The position numbers were made by a program, and so were the translations under genes. DNA of 64,000 nucleotides from contig NC_007964.1 in assembly GCF_000013885.1 (NCBI RefSeq), forward strand, positions 1,908,001 to 1,972,000, given 5' to 3'. Shown here one piece after another: positions 1 through 8,421 of the stretch (within the stretch, counting starts at the first letter, position 1; each line of letters starts with the position of its first letter). The notes beneath the pieces are model-generated. The model saw only the letters and a list, made by a program, of their open reading frames with translations. It had not been told where the DNA came from and did no database searches. Source of the stretch: Nitrobacter hamburgensis X14. GTDB taxonomy: Bacteria > Pseudomonadota > Alphaproteobacteria > Rhizobiales > Xanthobacteraceae.

Positions 1-324
1 GCGGGCGTGCCGATGGTTACCGCCTATAGGGGGGGCGCAGTGGAGGCCTGGATCGCACAACGCGTGATCCGCACGTCATCGGTGATTCTGGCCAATCTCG
101 TCATTGGTGAAAACGTCATTCCCGAATTTCTTCAGGAAAACTGTACGCCCGAGAATCTTGCGCCGGCGCTTCGAGAGATTCTGACAGACTCGCCGCTGCG
201 GCGGCGTCAACTCAAAGCGTTTGCCAAACTCGATGCGATCATGGCAACGGGACAGCACTCGCCGAGCGAGCGCGCGGCGGATATCGTCCTTGAAACAATG
301 CACGCGTCCCGCGGACCGGAGTAG
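1..324 (+). CDS. lpxB: Lipid-A-disaccharide synthase, C-terminal end (partial)
   Basis: This is the last 107 codons of LpxB, cut by the window edge. LpxB is the peripheral inner-membrane glycosyltransferase that joins UDP-2,3-diacylglucosamine and lipid X to make the tetraacyl disaccharide of lipid A. The frame is open from base 1 and reads AGVPMVTAYR, then a stretch containing SVILANLVIGENVIPEF, which is the typical LpxB C-terminal signature (acceptor binding, 'PN(L/I)ixg..vPEflQ'). The family tail of a short amphipathic helix follows, ending at the TAG at 322-324. Known neighbours in this family of genomes are lpxB followed by convergent gltA, as here. Confidence is high for family; nothing can be said about the missing N-terminus. 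Confidence 0.9.
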   Translation, partial: AGVPMVTAYRGGAVEAWIAQRVIRTSSVILANLVIGENVIPEFLQENCTPENLAPALREILTDSPLRRRQLKAFAKLDAIMATGQHSPSERAADIVLETMHASRGPE

Positions 325-385
325 TGCGCAAAGAAAAGGATGAGCGGGTCCGTAGCAGCATCCGGCCTCGCCTCATTTCGAGAGT

Positions 386-1687
386 TTATTTGCGGTCGGC
401 CATATCGACGTAATCGCGCCGCGCCGCGCCGGTATAAAGCTGCCGCGGGCGGCCAATCTTCTGTTGCGGATCCTCGATCATCTCGCTCCACTGACTGATC
501 CAGCCGACAGTGCGCGCGACGGCGAACAGAACCGTGAACATCGAGGTCGGGAAGCCCATCGCTTTCAGCGTGATGCCCGAATAGAAATCGACGTTCGGAT
601 ACAGCTTGCGATCGATGAAATACTGATCGTTCAGGGCGATCTTCTCAAGCTCCAGCGCCACCTTGAGCATCGGATCGTCGCCGTGGCCGGTCTCATCGAG
701 CACCGCGTGACACACCTTCTGCATGATCTTGGCGCGCGGATCGTAGTTCTTGTAGACCCGGTGTCCGAAGCCCATCAGGCGGACATCGCTGTTCTTGTCC
801 TTCACCCTCGTTATGAAGTCGGGAATCCTGTCGACCGTTCCGATGCCGGAGAGCATGGCCAGCGCCGCCTCGTTGGCGCCGCCGTGCGCCGGTCCCCACA
901 GGCAGGCGATGCCCGCTGCGATACACGCGAACGGATTCGCGCCCGACGAACCCGCGATGCGCACGGTCGATGTCGAGGCGTTCTGTTCGTGGTCGGCATG
1001 CAGGATGAAGATTGTGTCGAGCGCACCCGCCAGGACGGGGTTGATCTCGTAGTCCTCGCACGGCACGGCGAAGCACATTTGGAGAAAATTCTCGGCAAAG
1101 CTCAGCGAATTCTTCGGATACATGAACGGCTGGCCGATGGTATATTTGTAGGCCATCGCAGCCAGTGTCGGCATTTTCGCGATCATGCGCATGGATGCGA
1201 TCATGCGCTGCTTGGAATCGTTGATGTCGGTGGAGTCGTGATAGAAAGCGGCGAGTGCGCCGACCGCAGCTACCATGACCGCCATGGGGTGAGCGTCGCG
1301 GCGGAAGCTCTGGAAGAACCGCGTCATTTGCTCGTGAACCATGGTGTGGTGAATGACACGCTGGTCGAAATCGAATTTTTGCGACTTGGTGGGCAGTTCA
1401 CCGTAGAGCAGCAGATAGCAGGTTTCGAGGAAATCGCCTTTTTCTGCGAGCTGCTCGATCGGATAACCGCGATATTCGAGCACGCCTGCGTCGCCGTCGA
1501 TATAGGTGATCTTGGACTGGCAACTGGCGGTGGACGTGAAGGCAGGATCATAAGTGAACAGGCCAGCTTGCGCGTAGAGCTTGGCGATGTCGATGACGTC
1601 CGGTCCGACCGTGCCACTCAAAACGGGAAGCTCATAGGTCGTGTTGTCGACCGTCAGCGTTGCGGTTTTTGTGCTTGTTGCGTTCAT
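386..1687 (-). CDS. gltA: Citrate synthase (type I, hexameric)
   Basis: Condenses acetyl-CoA and oxaloacetate to citrate, the entry step of the TCA cycle, in the cytosol. The 433-residue product has the length of bacterial type I citrate synthases. The catalytic triad is visible: His268 in GPAHGGANE, His309 in GFGHRVYKNYDPRA and Asp367 in NVDFYSG. The N-terminal beta-domain of about 50 residues, typical of the NADH-sensitive hexameric enzymes, is present. It starts at an ATG with MNATSTKTATLTVDN. It runs toward lpxB and is separated from it by about 60 bp; gltX lies about 145 bp upstream on the same strand, so a separate promoter is likely. Nothing is unusual. Confidence 0.97.
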   Translation of the reverse strand: MNATSTKTATLTVDNTTYELPVLSGTVGPDVIDIAKLYAQAGLFTYDPAFTSTASCQSKITYIDGDAGVLEYRGYPIEQLAEKGDFLETCYLLLYGELPTKSQKFDFDQRVIHHTMVHEQMTRFFQSFRRDAHPMAVMVAAVGALAAFYHDSTDINDSKQRMIASMRMIAKMPTLAAMAYKYTIGQPFMYPKNSLSFAENFLQMCFAVPCEDYEINPVLAGALDTIFILHADHEQNASTSTVRIAGSSGANPFACIAAGIACLWGPAHGGANEAALAMLSGIGTVDRIPDFITRVKDKNSDVRLMGFGHRVYKNYDPRAKIMQKVCHAVLDETGHGDDPMLKVALELEKIALNDQYFIDRKLYPNVDFYSGITLKAMGFPTSMFTVLFAVARTVGWISQWSEMIEDPQQKIGRPRQLYTGAARRDYVDMADRK

Positions 1688-1831
1688 CGCGAAGCCCCCG
1701 ATGAGATCGTTGCGGGCCGGCTGGTTCTCTCGATGAGATAGAGAGACTGGCCGGTTATTCCAGAAGCGCCGCGCAATGGGTTATCGTATTGCTGTTTGCA
1801 CCGCAAGATCGCCAGACATCGGTGGTCGGCG

Positions 1832-3256
1832 TTACGGCGAGCTTTGGTCGTCAAGCCGAGCCAGACACGTCTCTTTTCCAAGCACGGCGAGGACATCGAA
1901 TATGCCCGGCGATGTCGTTCGTCCCGTCAAGGCGATGCGAAGCGGTTGCGCGATGGCGCCGAGCTTCAGATTGTTTTGCTCGGCAAAGGTTCGCATCGCG
2001 GCTTCGGTGGTCTGCGCGCTCCATGATGTGACCGTTTCAAGCGTTGTGCGGAGTCTGCCGATCAGCGCGCGAGTCTCCGAGGTCAGCAACGGGATGGCTT
2101 TGGCGTCCAGTGTCAACGGCCGATCGGCGAAGATAAACCGGGCGCTGTCGATCAGTTCGATCAGGGTCTTGGCCCGTTCCTTGAGTCCGGGCATCGCGCG
2201 CAGCAGTTGCGCTCGCGTGGCATCGTTGAGTTTCGGCTTGAGGTCCGCTCCGCGGGGAACGTAATCGAGCGCATCCTGGAACAGGTCTACAAGAACGTGA
2301 TCGTCACAATTGCGGATATAGTGGCCGTTGAGGTTTTCGAGTTTGGCAAAGTCGAAGCGCGCCGCGGATCGTCCGATCGCGGACAGGTCGAACGCGTCGA
2401 TCATTTCCTGTGTGGAGAAAATCTCCTGATCGCCATGGCTCCAGCCGAGCCGGACCAGATAGTTGCGGAGTGCCGCCGGCAGATAACCCATGGCGCGGTA
2501 GGCATCCACTCCCAGCGCGCCGTGGCGCTTCGAGAGTTTCGATCCGTCGGGGCCGTGGATGAGTGGAATATGGGCCATCGTCGGGAGAGCCCATCCGAGA
2601 GTATCGTAGATCTGCTTTTGGCGGGCGGCGTTGATGAGGTGGTCGTCGCCGCGAATGATGTGCGTGACTCCCATGTCATGATCATCGACCACGACCGCGA
2701 GCATGTAGGTCGGAGTGCCGTCACCCCGCAGCAGCACGAGGTCGTCGAGGTTCTCGTTCTGCCAGACAACACGCCCCTGAACCTGATCCTCTATCACGGT
2801 CTCGCCGCTCAGAGGCGCCTTGAGGCGAATGGTCGGTTTGAGATCCGGCGGGGCTTCCGATGGATCGCGGTCGCGCCAACGGCCGTCGTAAAGCTTGGCG
2901 CGACCCTCGGCGCGCGCCTTCTCCCGCATCTCGGCCAGCTCTTCCGGCGTTGCGTAGCATCGATAAGCCTTGCCTTCGGCAAGCAACTGCTCAGCGATGT
3001 CGCGATGCCGTGCGACGCGGGAAAACTGGTACACGACATCGTCGTCCCAGTCGATTCCCAGCCATTTGAGCCCGTCAAGGATAGCCTCGATTGCCGCCGT
3101 CGTGGAGCGCGCGCGATCGGTGTCCTCGATCCGAAGCAACATCTTGCCGCCGTGCTTGCGCGCATAGAGCCAATTGAAGAGCGCAGTTCGGGCGCCTCCG
3201 ATGTGAAGAAAACCGGTCGGAGACGGTGCGAAGCGGGTGACGACGGATGCAATCAT
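1832..3256 (-). CDS. gltX: Glutamyl-tRNA synthetase
   Basis: Class I aminoacyl-tRNA synthetase that charges tRNA-Glu. The product is 474 residues. The HIGH signature is FLHIGGART at residues 16-24 and the KMSKS signature is SKLSKRHG near residue 240. The reading frame is open 17 codons further upstream, but ATG 3256 gives the family-standard start MIASVVTRFAPSPTG and is preferred. The C-terminal helical anticodon-binding domain is full length. A separate glutaminyl-tRNA synthetase lies divergently next door, so this enzyme need not be the non-discriminating form that mischarges tRNA-Gln; specificity cannot be read from sequence. Confidence 0.96.
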   Translation of the reverse strand: MIASVVTRFAPSPTGFLHIGGARTALFNWLYARKHGGKMLLRIEDTDRARSTTAAIEAILDGLKWLGIDWDDDVVYQFSRVARHRDIAEQLLAEGKAYRCYATPEELAEMREKARAEGRAKLYDGRWRDRDPSEAPPDLKPTIRLKAPLSGETVIEDQVQGRVVWQNENLDDLVLLRGDGTPTYMLAVVVDDHDMGVTHIIRGDDHLINAARQKQIYDTLGWALPTMAHIPLIHGPDGSKLSKRHGALGVDAYRAMGYLPAALRNYLVRLGWSHGDQEIFSTQEMIDAFDLSAIGRSAARFDFAKLENLNGHYIRNCDDHVLVDLFQDALDYVPRGADLKPKLNDATRAQLLRAMPGLKERAKTLIELIDSARFIFADRPLTLDAKAIPLLTSETRALIGRLRTTLETVTSWSAQTTEAAMRTFAEQNNLKLGAIAQPLRIALTGRTTSPGIFDVLAVLGKETCLARLDDQSSP

Positions 3257-3460
3257 TTTCGGGGATCTGAACCTTTCAGGACGGTATCGGCGGAGGCCGT
3301 TTATCACACCCCGGATTCGCGCGCACGGCTAATTGCGGCCACCTTGCGCCGTCAATTCGGTGAAGTGAAGAGGCTGCCCCGGCCCGGTTGCCAGCAGCAT
3401 CTCGGCCCTTGGCGGGCGCTTGCGGATTTGGCACATAGGCTCAGCTTTGAAAGGCATACA

Positions 3461-5137
3461 ATGACTGACGAATCGACCGCGGATGCGGGCCGGGATTTCA
3501 TACGCGATATCGTGGCGGCTGATCTCGCGTCTGGAAAGCACAAGAGCGTCGTCACCCGGTTCCCACCGGAGCCGAACGGCTATCTGCATCTGGGACACGC
3601 CAAATCGATCTGCCTGAATTTCGGCATTGCCGAGGAGTTCGGCGGATGCTGCCACCTGCGTTTCGACGATACCAATCCGACCAAGGAGGAGCAGGAATAC
3701 ATCGACGCGATCCAGCGCGACGTCCGCTGGCTCGGCTTCGATTGGGGGAAGAACCTCCACTATGCCTCGGATTATTTCGAGCAGCTCTACGCCTGGGCGC
3801 AGCACCTCGTTCGCGCGGGCAAGGCCTACGTCGATGACCAGTCGCAGGAGGATATCCGGCTCGCGCGCGGCACGCTGACCGAGCCCGGCAGGGACAGTCC
3901 GTTCCGCGATCGGCCGGTCGATGAAAATCTCGACCTGTTCGCGCGGATGCGGGCCGGAGAATTTCCCAATGGTGCGCGGGTTCTGCGTGCTAGGATCGAC
4001 ATGGCGTCGGGCAACATCAACCTGCGCGATCCCGTGCTCTACCGGATACTCCATGCCCCTCATCCACGCACGGGCACGGCGTGGAACATCTATCCGAGCT
4101 ACGATTTCGCCCACGGGCAGTCGGACTCGATCGAACACATCACGCATTCGATCTGCACGCTGGAGTTCGAGGATCACCGGCCGCTCTATGACTGGTTTCT
4201 CGACAACCTTCCGGTGCCGTCGCGGCCGCATCAGTACGAATTCGCACGGCTCAATGTCACGCACACCCTGTTGTCGAAGCGGATACTGACCGAACTCGTC
4301 CGTGGCGGTCACGTCGCGGGCTGGGATGATCCGCGCATGCCGACGCTTGCGGGCTTGCAGCGGCGCGGCGTACCGGCCGAGGCGTTGCGCGAGTTCATCA
4401 AACGGATCGGCGTTGCCAAAGCCAACAGCACCGTCGACGTCGGAATGCTCGATTTCGCGATCCGCGAGACTCTCAACAAAAGCGCACCGCGTCGCATGGC
4501 CGTCCTGCGTCCGCTCAAGATCGTGATCGAGAACTATCCGGAAGGCGAGAGCGAGGAGCTTGAGGCGGTCAACCATCCCGACGATCCATCGCGGGGCACG
4601 CGACGGATCCGGTTCGGGCGCGAACTCTATATCGAGCAGGATGATTTCATGGAGAATCCGCCCAAGAAATTTTTCCGTCTTTCACCCGGCCGAGAAGTGC
4701 GGCTGCGTTATGCCTATTTCGTCACCTGCCGCGAGGTGGTCAAGAATGCGGCGGGCGACGTGGTCGAACTCCGCTGCACTTACGATCCCGCGACCAAAGG
4801 CGGCAACGCGCCCGACGGCCGCAAGGTGAAGGCCACGATGCACTGGGTGAGCGCAGCCGAGGCCGTGCCGGCCGAGATCAGACTCTACGGTCATCTGTTC
4901 GCAACGGCGCAACCCGACGCCGCGAACTTTGCATCCGAACTCAATCCGCAATCGCTGGAGACGCTGTCCGGCATGGTCGAGCCCGCGCTTGCCCGCGACG
5001 ATACAGATGGCGCAGTGCAGTTCGAACGGCAGGGCTATTTCTGTCGGGACCGGGATTCCTCTCCCGGCCGGCTGGTGTTCAACCGGACGGTCGGCCTGCG
5101 CGACACCTGGGCCAAGGTCGCGGCGGCCGGCTCCTGA
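3461..5137 (+). CDS. glnS: Glutaminyl-tRNA synthetase
   Basis: Class I synthetase that charges tRNA-Gln directly. The product is 558 residues. Motifs: PPEPNGYLHLGHAKS (HIGH region, about residues 34-48), a DDTNP motif shortly after, and LLSKR (KMSKS equivalent, about residue 270). The C-terminal half contains the two beta-barrel anticodon-binding domains, with EQDDFMENPPKKFFRLSPG typical of GlnRS. The frame is open far upstream, over antisense gltX, but ATG 3461 gives MTDESTADAGRDFIRDI, which matches family N-termini. It is divergent from gltX with a 204-bp spacer that should hold both promoters. Many alphaproteobacteria lack GlnRS and use GatCAB, so its presence is worth noting. Confidence 0.95.
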   Translation: MTDESTADAGRDFIRDIVAADLASGKHKSVVTRFPPEPNGYLHLGHAKSICLNFGIAEEFGGCCHLRFDDTNPTKEEQEYIDAIQRDVRWLGFDWGKNLHYASDYFEQLYAWAQHLVRAGKAYVDDQSQEDIRLARGTLTEPGRDSPFRDRPVDENLDLFARMRAGEFPNGARVLRARIDMASGNINLRDPVLYRILHAPHPRTGTAWNIYPSYDFAHGQSDSIEHITHSICTLEFEDHRPLYDWFLDNLPVPSRPHQYEFARLNVTHTLLSKRILTELVRGGHVAGWDDPRMPTLAGLQRRGVPAEALREFIKRIGVAKANSTVDVGMLDFAIRETLNKSAPRRMAVLRPLKIVIENYPEGESEELEAVNHPDDPSRGTRRIRFGRELYIEQDDFMENPPKKFFRLSPGREVRLRYAYFVTCREVVKNAAGDVVELRCTYDPATKGGNAPDGRKVKATMHWVSAAEAVPAEIRLYGHLFATAQPDAANFASELNPQSLETLSGMVEPALARDDTDGAVQFERQGYFCRDRDSSPGRLVFNRTVGLRDTWAKVAAAGS

Positions 5138-5224
5138 TTTCGTCGGTATTCCGTATCCGTTCCACTGTTCTTTGCGCGGTCTCTTCCGTTAGCATTGTGC
5201 TGCGAGGGCGCGAGGGGTGGCCGG

Positions 5225-6466
5225 ATGCCGGAGCGGGGCAGGGCTCGGGATCGGGCGGGGGGATACGCAGGAACGTGGCCGTCGCGGCAAGCCGTCGCTG
5301 CCAGTCCCTCACAAACTCCTTCGGGCACTTTGCCGGCACTTGTGGCACGGCTGCGAGCCTGGGCGCGCGCGGAAGCGGGAGCCGGGCGGTTGTTGCCCTG
5401 GGTGCCGGTGGCGTTCGGCGCAGGCATCGCGATCTATTTTTCGGCCGATCACGAGCCGATAGCCTGGGTTGTCGCCGCAACTGCGGGGGCCCTTTGTGTC
5501 GCGGCACTGTTACTGCGTCGGCATCGGCTGTTTCCTGCCGCCGTGATGATCGCAGCGATGGCCACGGGCTTCGCCGTCGCCACGGTGAATACGGCGCGGG
5601 TTGCGCACGTCGTCCTGACGCGGCCGATGTACTCGCCGTTGATCAAGGGCTTCGTCGAAACCCGCGAGGTACGCGAGCGCACCGACAGATTTGTTCTGCG
5701 TGTCGTCCGGATGGACGATCCGTGGCGGCACGTCAAACTGGATCGCGTGCGGCTGTCGGTCAAGAAGGGCACCGCGCCCGCCGTCGGCAGTTTCGTGGAA
5801 TTGAAAGCGCGGTTGCAGCCGCCGCTCACACCTTTGCGGCCCGGAAGCTACGATTTCGCACGCGACATGTATTTCCAGGGCATCGGCGCCTCCGGCTTCG
5901 TCATGGGCGCCATCAAAATCGTGAATCCACCGCGCGGCGGCGGCATCGCGCTGCGCTATGCCGCGCTGATGCAGGAGATGCGCGACGCCATCGACGCCCG
6001 CATCCGCTTAGTTCTCAGCGGTGATTCGCGGGCGATTGCCACCGCGCTCCTGACCGGGCGGCGCGACGCCATCACGACACCCGTCAACGACGCGATGTTC
6101 ATTTCGGGGCTGGGCCATGTGCTGTCGATTTCCGGCTATCACATGGCCGTGGTCGCCGGCGTGGTGTTCTTCGCGGTGCGCGCGCTGCTCGCGCTGATCC
6201 CGGCGCTGACGGCGACCTTCCCGATCAAGAAATGGTCGGCGGCGGCGGCGCTCGCCGCGGCTGCGTTTTATCTCCTGCTGTCGGGCGCCGAGGTCGCGAC
6301 CCAGCGCTCGTTCTTCATGACGGCGGTGGTACTGATTGCGATCATGGTCGATCGGCGCGCTATCACGTTCCGCACGCTGGCGGTCGCGGCGATGATCGTG
6401 CTCGCGATTGCGCCGGAGGCATTAGTGCATCCGAGCTTTCAAAGATTGAATGCGCCAATGGCGTAG
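5225..6466 (+). pseudogene. comEC: comEC 5' part, interrupted by the integrated element
   Basis: ComEC/Rec2 is the inner-membrane channel that carries single-stranded DNA into the cell during natural transformation. This fragment holds a Bradyrhizobiaceae-type N-terminus (ERGRARDRAGGYAGTWPSRQ), membrane segments, the DUF4131/OB-like region (about residues 150-250) and the start of the Competence domain (GLGHVLSISGYHMAVVAGVVFF). ATG 5225 is chosen over TTG 5195 and GTG 5197. The host frame runs to HPSFQ at 6428-6442, after which the element supplies RLNAPMA and a TAG. The conserved family motif is HPSFQxSFAA, and its second half is found at 20406, so the insertion cuts the gene in the middle of its most conserved segment. 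The fragment alone cannot form a complete channel. Confidence 0.92.
6428..6443 (+). other. attL core (16 bp)
   Basis: CATCCGAGCTTTCAAA is repeated exactly at 20391-20406; the flanking bases differ on both sides (G/C before, G/T after). It encodes HPSFQ of comEC. Recombining the two copies rejoins TTT-CAA to ATG-TCG-TTC and restores the ComEC frame at this point. It is the left boundary of the element. Confidence 0.93.
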
Positions 6467-6580
6467 ATCGCGTTTCGGCGGGTAAACCTATTGAATTGTC
6501 TATGATTTTTGAACCGGACGAGAATGGGCACCGTGAACAAAAACCGCTCGAAACAGGGCTAAAATCCGAGAACGGCGGCA

Positions 6581-6604
6581 CAGAGTCCCGGAAAAAGTCC
6601 CGGA
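6581..6604 (+). repeat. Left arm-type integrase repeat
   Basis: A 24-bp sequence made of two copies of AGTCCCGGA separated by a short A-run. An identical 24-bp copy lies at 20312-20335 next to the right core. Position (138 bp inside the left core, 55 bp inside the right core) and tandem structure suggest arm-type binding sites for the tyrosine integrase. It is inferred from sequence only. Confidence 0.6.
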
Positions 6605-6616
6605 ATGGTCTGGCGT

Positions 6617-6631
6617 GTTCACATGACGTTC
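6617..6631 (+). promoter_or_regulatory. LexA (SOS) box in front of the initiator gene
   Basis: GTTCACATGACGTTC is a perfect match to the alphaproteobacterial LexA site GTTC-N7-GTTC (equal to GAAC-N7-GAAC on the other strand). It ends 13 bp before the ATG at 6645 of the element's first gene. About two such matches are expected by chance in a window this size, so the evidence is its placement, together with the same motif in front of lexA at 22411. Binding would block transcription of the replication initiator until SOS induction. Confidence 0.65.
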
Positions 6632-6644
6632 TCGGTGGGGCCGT

Positions 6645-7949
6645 ATGAGCGGGCACTTCTCCAAGCGAAAGCGGTACGCGCTCGACGTCGAGGCCTGGGT
6701 GCAGTTCAAGCTGCTCCGAATGGCCGCCCTTCACCCTGAGACGACCAAGGCAGACCTAGCCGTCTTTGCCGAGATCATCCAGAGGTACAAGGGCTGGAGC
6801 GGGAATGGGTTTGTTTCTGATCATGAGCTCTGCGACCTCACCGGCCTCTCCGATCGTACAGTGGGCCGAGCGCGGCAACACATGGTCAGCCTCGAATTCG
6901 TGCAGGTAGTCCGGGCCGGTGGTCGCGGTCACGCCACCGTCTACACCCCCAACTTTAGTCTAGTTCCACAAAAGGGTGACACAGGTGTCACCGATAAAAA
7001 GGGTGACATTCCTGTCACCGAAACGGACGAGAATGTCACCCTAAATGGTAGTTATGGTGACACCAGTGTCACCCCCTCCTATCCTCAAGACCGGTTCTTA
7101 ACCGGTCCCTTGAGAGATAGACATGACTCCGCGCCGGCTACGCCGCCCCGTGCGGCCGGGCTGGTGCCCGCCGCAGGGGAAGCGCCGGAGGAAGAATTAA
7201 CGTTGGGGGCGCTCCTTACCGCGTATGTGCCTGCCGACATGAGCAAGCCCGCCCGAGCCGCCTATAAGAGGGCGTGGGGTGCCGTCCCTCCAGATGCTGA
7301 CCTTTCCATGGTGATCCAAGCGGCAGCGGACTGGCATGAAAGCTGGGGCGCGCAGAACAATCCAAACGCCCCCCGCATGAGCCTGGTCCGGTGGCTCAAG
7401 GACGAGATGTTCCGCAAGCCCGCTCCGAAGGGGTTCAACAAGGTAGAGCGCCCGGCCAAACTTCCTGATGAGAAGTTTGGTACCGGTAAGGCCAAGCCGG
7501 CCAAGCCCCGCAAGCCAGCCGGCCCCACCACGGCCCGCATCACCGCCGCGAACGTTATGGAGCTTGGTCACGGATCTTCGGAATTGCACTTCGCCACCAC
7601 CGATGAGGACGGCGCGGTATTGGAGCACGTCATTATACTAGAGCATCATGACGGCGATACGCAGTATGACGGCCAGAAACAGCTAGGTGAACTTGTTCGG
7701 GCGGCCGGCCTGAATCAGATTGAAGACCCGGCCGAGTTGCTCGGTCGGACGATCATCCTGACGGGTGACGATGAGGAGTTTGCCGCACCAACGACGCGGC
7801 CGGACGACGAGCCGCCTATCCCAGAGAGGCCGGAGCCGGTGCGGCACGCAAATCAAACGGAAAGCACACAGAGCGCGGCGGAATTTGCCGAGCGCATGGC
7901 GGCAACACTCAACGACGCCGATTGGCCCGATTGGCTGGACGCAGCTTAA
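6645..7949 (+). CDS. Phage-type replication initiator with embedded origin (winged-helix N-terminus)
   Basis: The 434-residue product has an N-terminal winged-helix or HTH region (about residues 20-100: FVSDHELCDLTGLSDRTVGR, then a wing around RAGGRGHATVYTP). Phage O-like replication initiators have such a domain. Residues 110-143 carry four short repeats of the form GD-x-x-VT; their DNA forms four 18-bp iterons followed by a large inverted repeat. The middle (about residues 185-270) resembles the C-terminal fold found in alphaproteobacterial phage replication proteins, followed by a Lys/Pro-rich linker and an acidic C-terminus. No helicase or primase gene is present in the element, so a host or helper helicase would be needed. 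ATG 6645 follows GGTGGGG and a LexA box. I infer the role from fold, position and iterons; it could instead be a pure regulator. Confidence 0.6.
   Translation: MSGHFSKRKRYALDVEAWVQFKLLRMAALHPETTKADLAVFAEIIQRYKGWSGNGFVSDHELCDLTGLSDRTVGRARQHMVSLEFVQVVRAGGRGHATVYTPNFSLVPQKGDTGVTDKKGDIPVTETDENVTLNGSYGDTSVTPSYPQDRFLTGPLRDRHDSAPATPPRAAGLVPAAGEAPEEELTLGALLTAYVPADMSKPARAAYKRAWGAVPPDADLSMVIQAAADWHESWGAQNNPNAPRMSLVRWLKDEMFRKPAPKGFNKVERPAKLPDEKFGTGKAKPAKPRKPAGPTTARITAANVMELGHGSSELHFATTDEDGAVLEHVIILEHHDGDTQYDGQKQLGELVRAAGLNQIEDPAELLGRTIILTGDDEEFAAPTTRPDDEPPIPERPEPVRHANQTESTQSAAEFAERMAATLNDADWPDWLDAA
6975..7073 (+). repeat. Four 18-bp palindromic iterons (putative replication origin)
   Basis: Three near-perfect palindromes of 18 bp begin with GGTGAC and end with TGTCACC: 6975-6992 (GGTGACACAGGTGTCACC), 7002-7019 (GGTGACATTCCTGTCACC) and 7056-7073 (GGTGACACCAGTGTCACC). 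A degenerate fourth copy lies at 7023-7040 with GAC and TGTCACC in register. They sit inside the initiator gene. Phage lambda ori also has four 18-bp palindromic iterons inside gene O. I infer an origin. Confidence 0.65.
7084..7114 (+). repeat. Inverted repeat next to the iterons
   Basis: GACCGGTT-CTT-AACCGGTC forms a perfect 8-bp stem (7089-7107), extended by CTCAA at 7084-7088 pairing with TTGAG at 7110-7114. It lies 10 bp after the last iteron, inside the initiator gene. Lambda ori also has a palindrome beyond its iterons. It may be part of the origin. Confidence 0.55.
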
Positions 7950-8067
7950 CGCGTCGGTCTGCACCGAGCGGCCCTTTCCACCACCACCTGGAGTTCTGGC
8001 CGGAGGCGGTGAGGCCGGCGTCGGAACCACCCACCCCCAACGTCGTTACTTTCCGATGGAGTTGGGT

Positions 8068-8421
8068 ATGAGTTGGTCCCCTTCGATCGTTCCCGCCGCG
8101 GAGACGGTATACCTCGTGGAGGATTGTTTCAGTGGGCAAGGTTGCTGTTGGCGCGAAGCCGATAGCGACAAGACCGATCTTGAGACCGTTATCGCCGACC
8201 TGATGTCCGGCCAGTACAACGACCCCCGCCGAGTCATTGTTTTCAACACCGCCGATCATTGGTCTGAGGACGTCTCTGCGGACATCGCGCGTGAGATTCA
8301 GCGTCGGGCGGATCTGGCTTACGAAGATATCTCGTCGACGCTCGATCATTTTATTGAGCGGCACGCCTTACCAGAGCGGCAGTTGGCATTGAGGCTTGAT
8401 GCCGTTAGGAGCCTCCGATGA
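8068..8421 (+). CDS. Conserved hypothetical protein of Bradyrhizobiaceae prophages
   Basis: The 117-residue product starts at ATG 8068, seven bases after a GGAG. An upstream in-frame ATG at 8056 has no such site. It opens with ETVYLVEDCFSGQGCCWRE and continues with ETVIADLMSGQYNDPRRVIVFNTADHWSEDVSADIAREI. I associate this pattern (YLVxD... DLxxGQYxxPxRVxxFNTAxxWSxDVS) with small proteins common in Bradyrhizobium phages and islands; their function is unknown to me. There are no membrane segments. It overlaps the next gene by ATGA, so the two are probably translationally coupled. Confidence 0.7.
   Translation: MSWSPSIVPAAETVYLVEDCFSGQGCCWREADSDKTDLETVIADLMSGQYNDPRRVIVFNTADHWSEDVSADIAREIQRRADLAYEDISSTLDHFIERHALPERQLALRLDAVRSLR

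Noticed and set aside
2207..3460. Long N-terminal extension of glnS
   Set aside because: The open frame upstream of ATG 3461 lies antisense to gltX and has atypical composition; the family start is at 3461.
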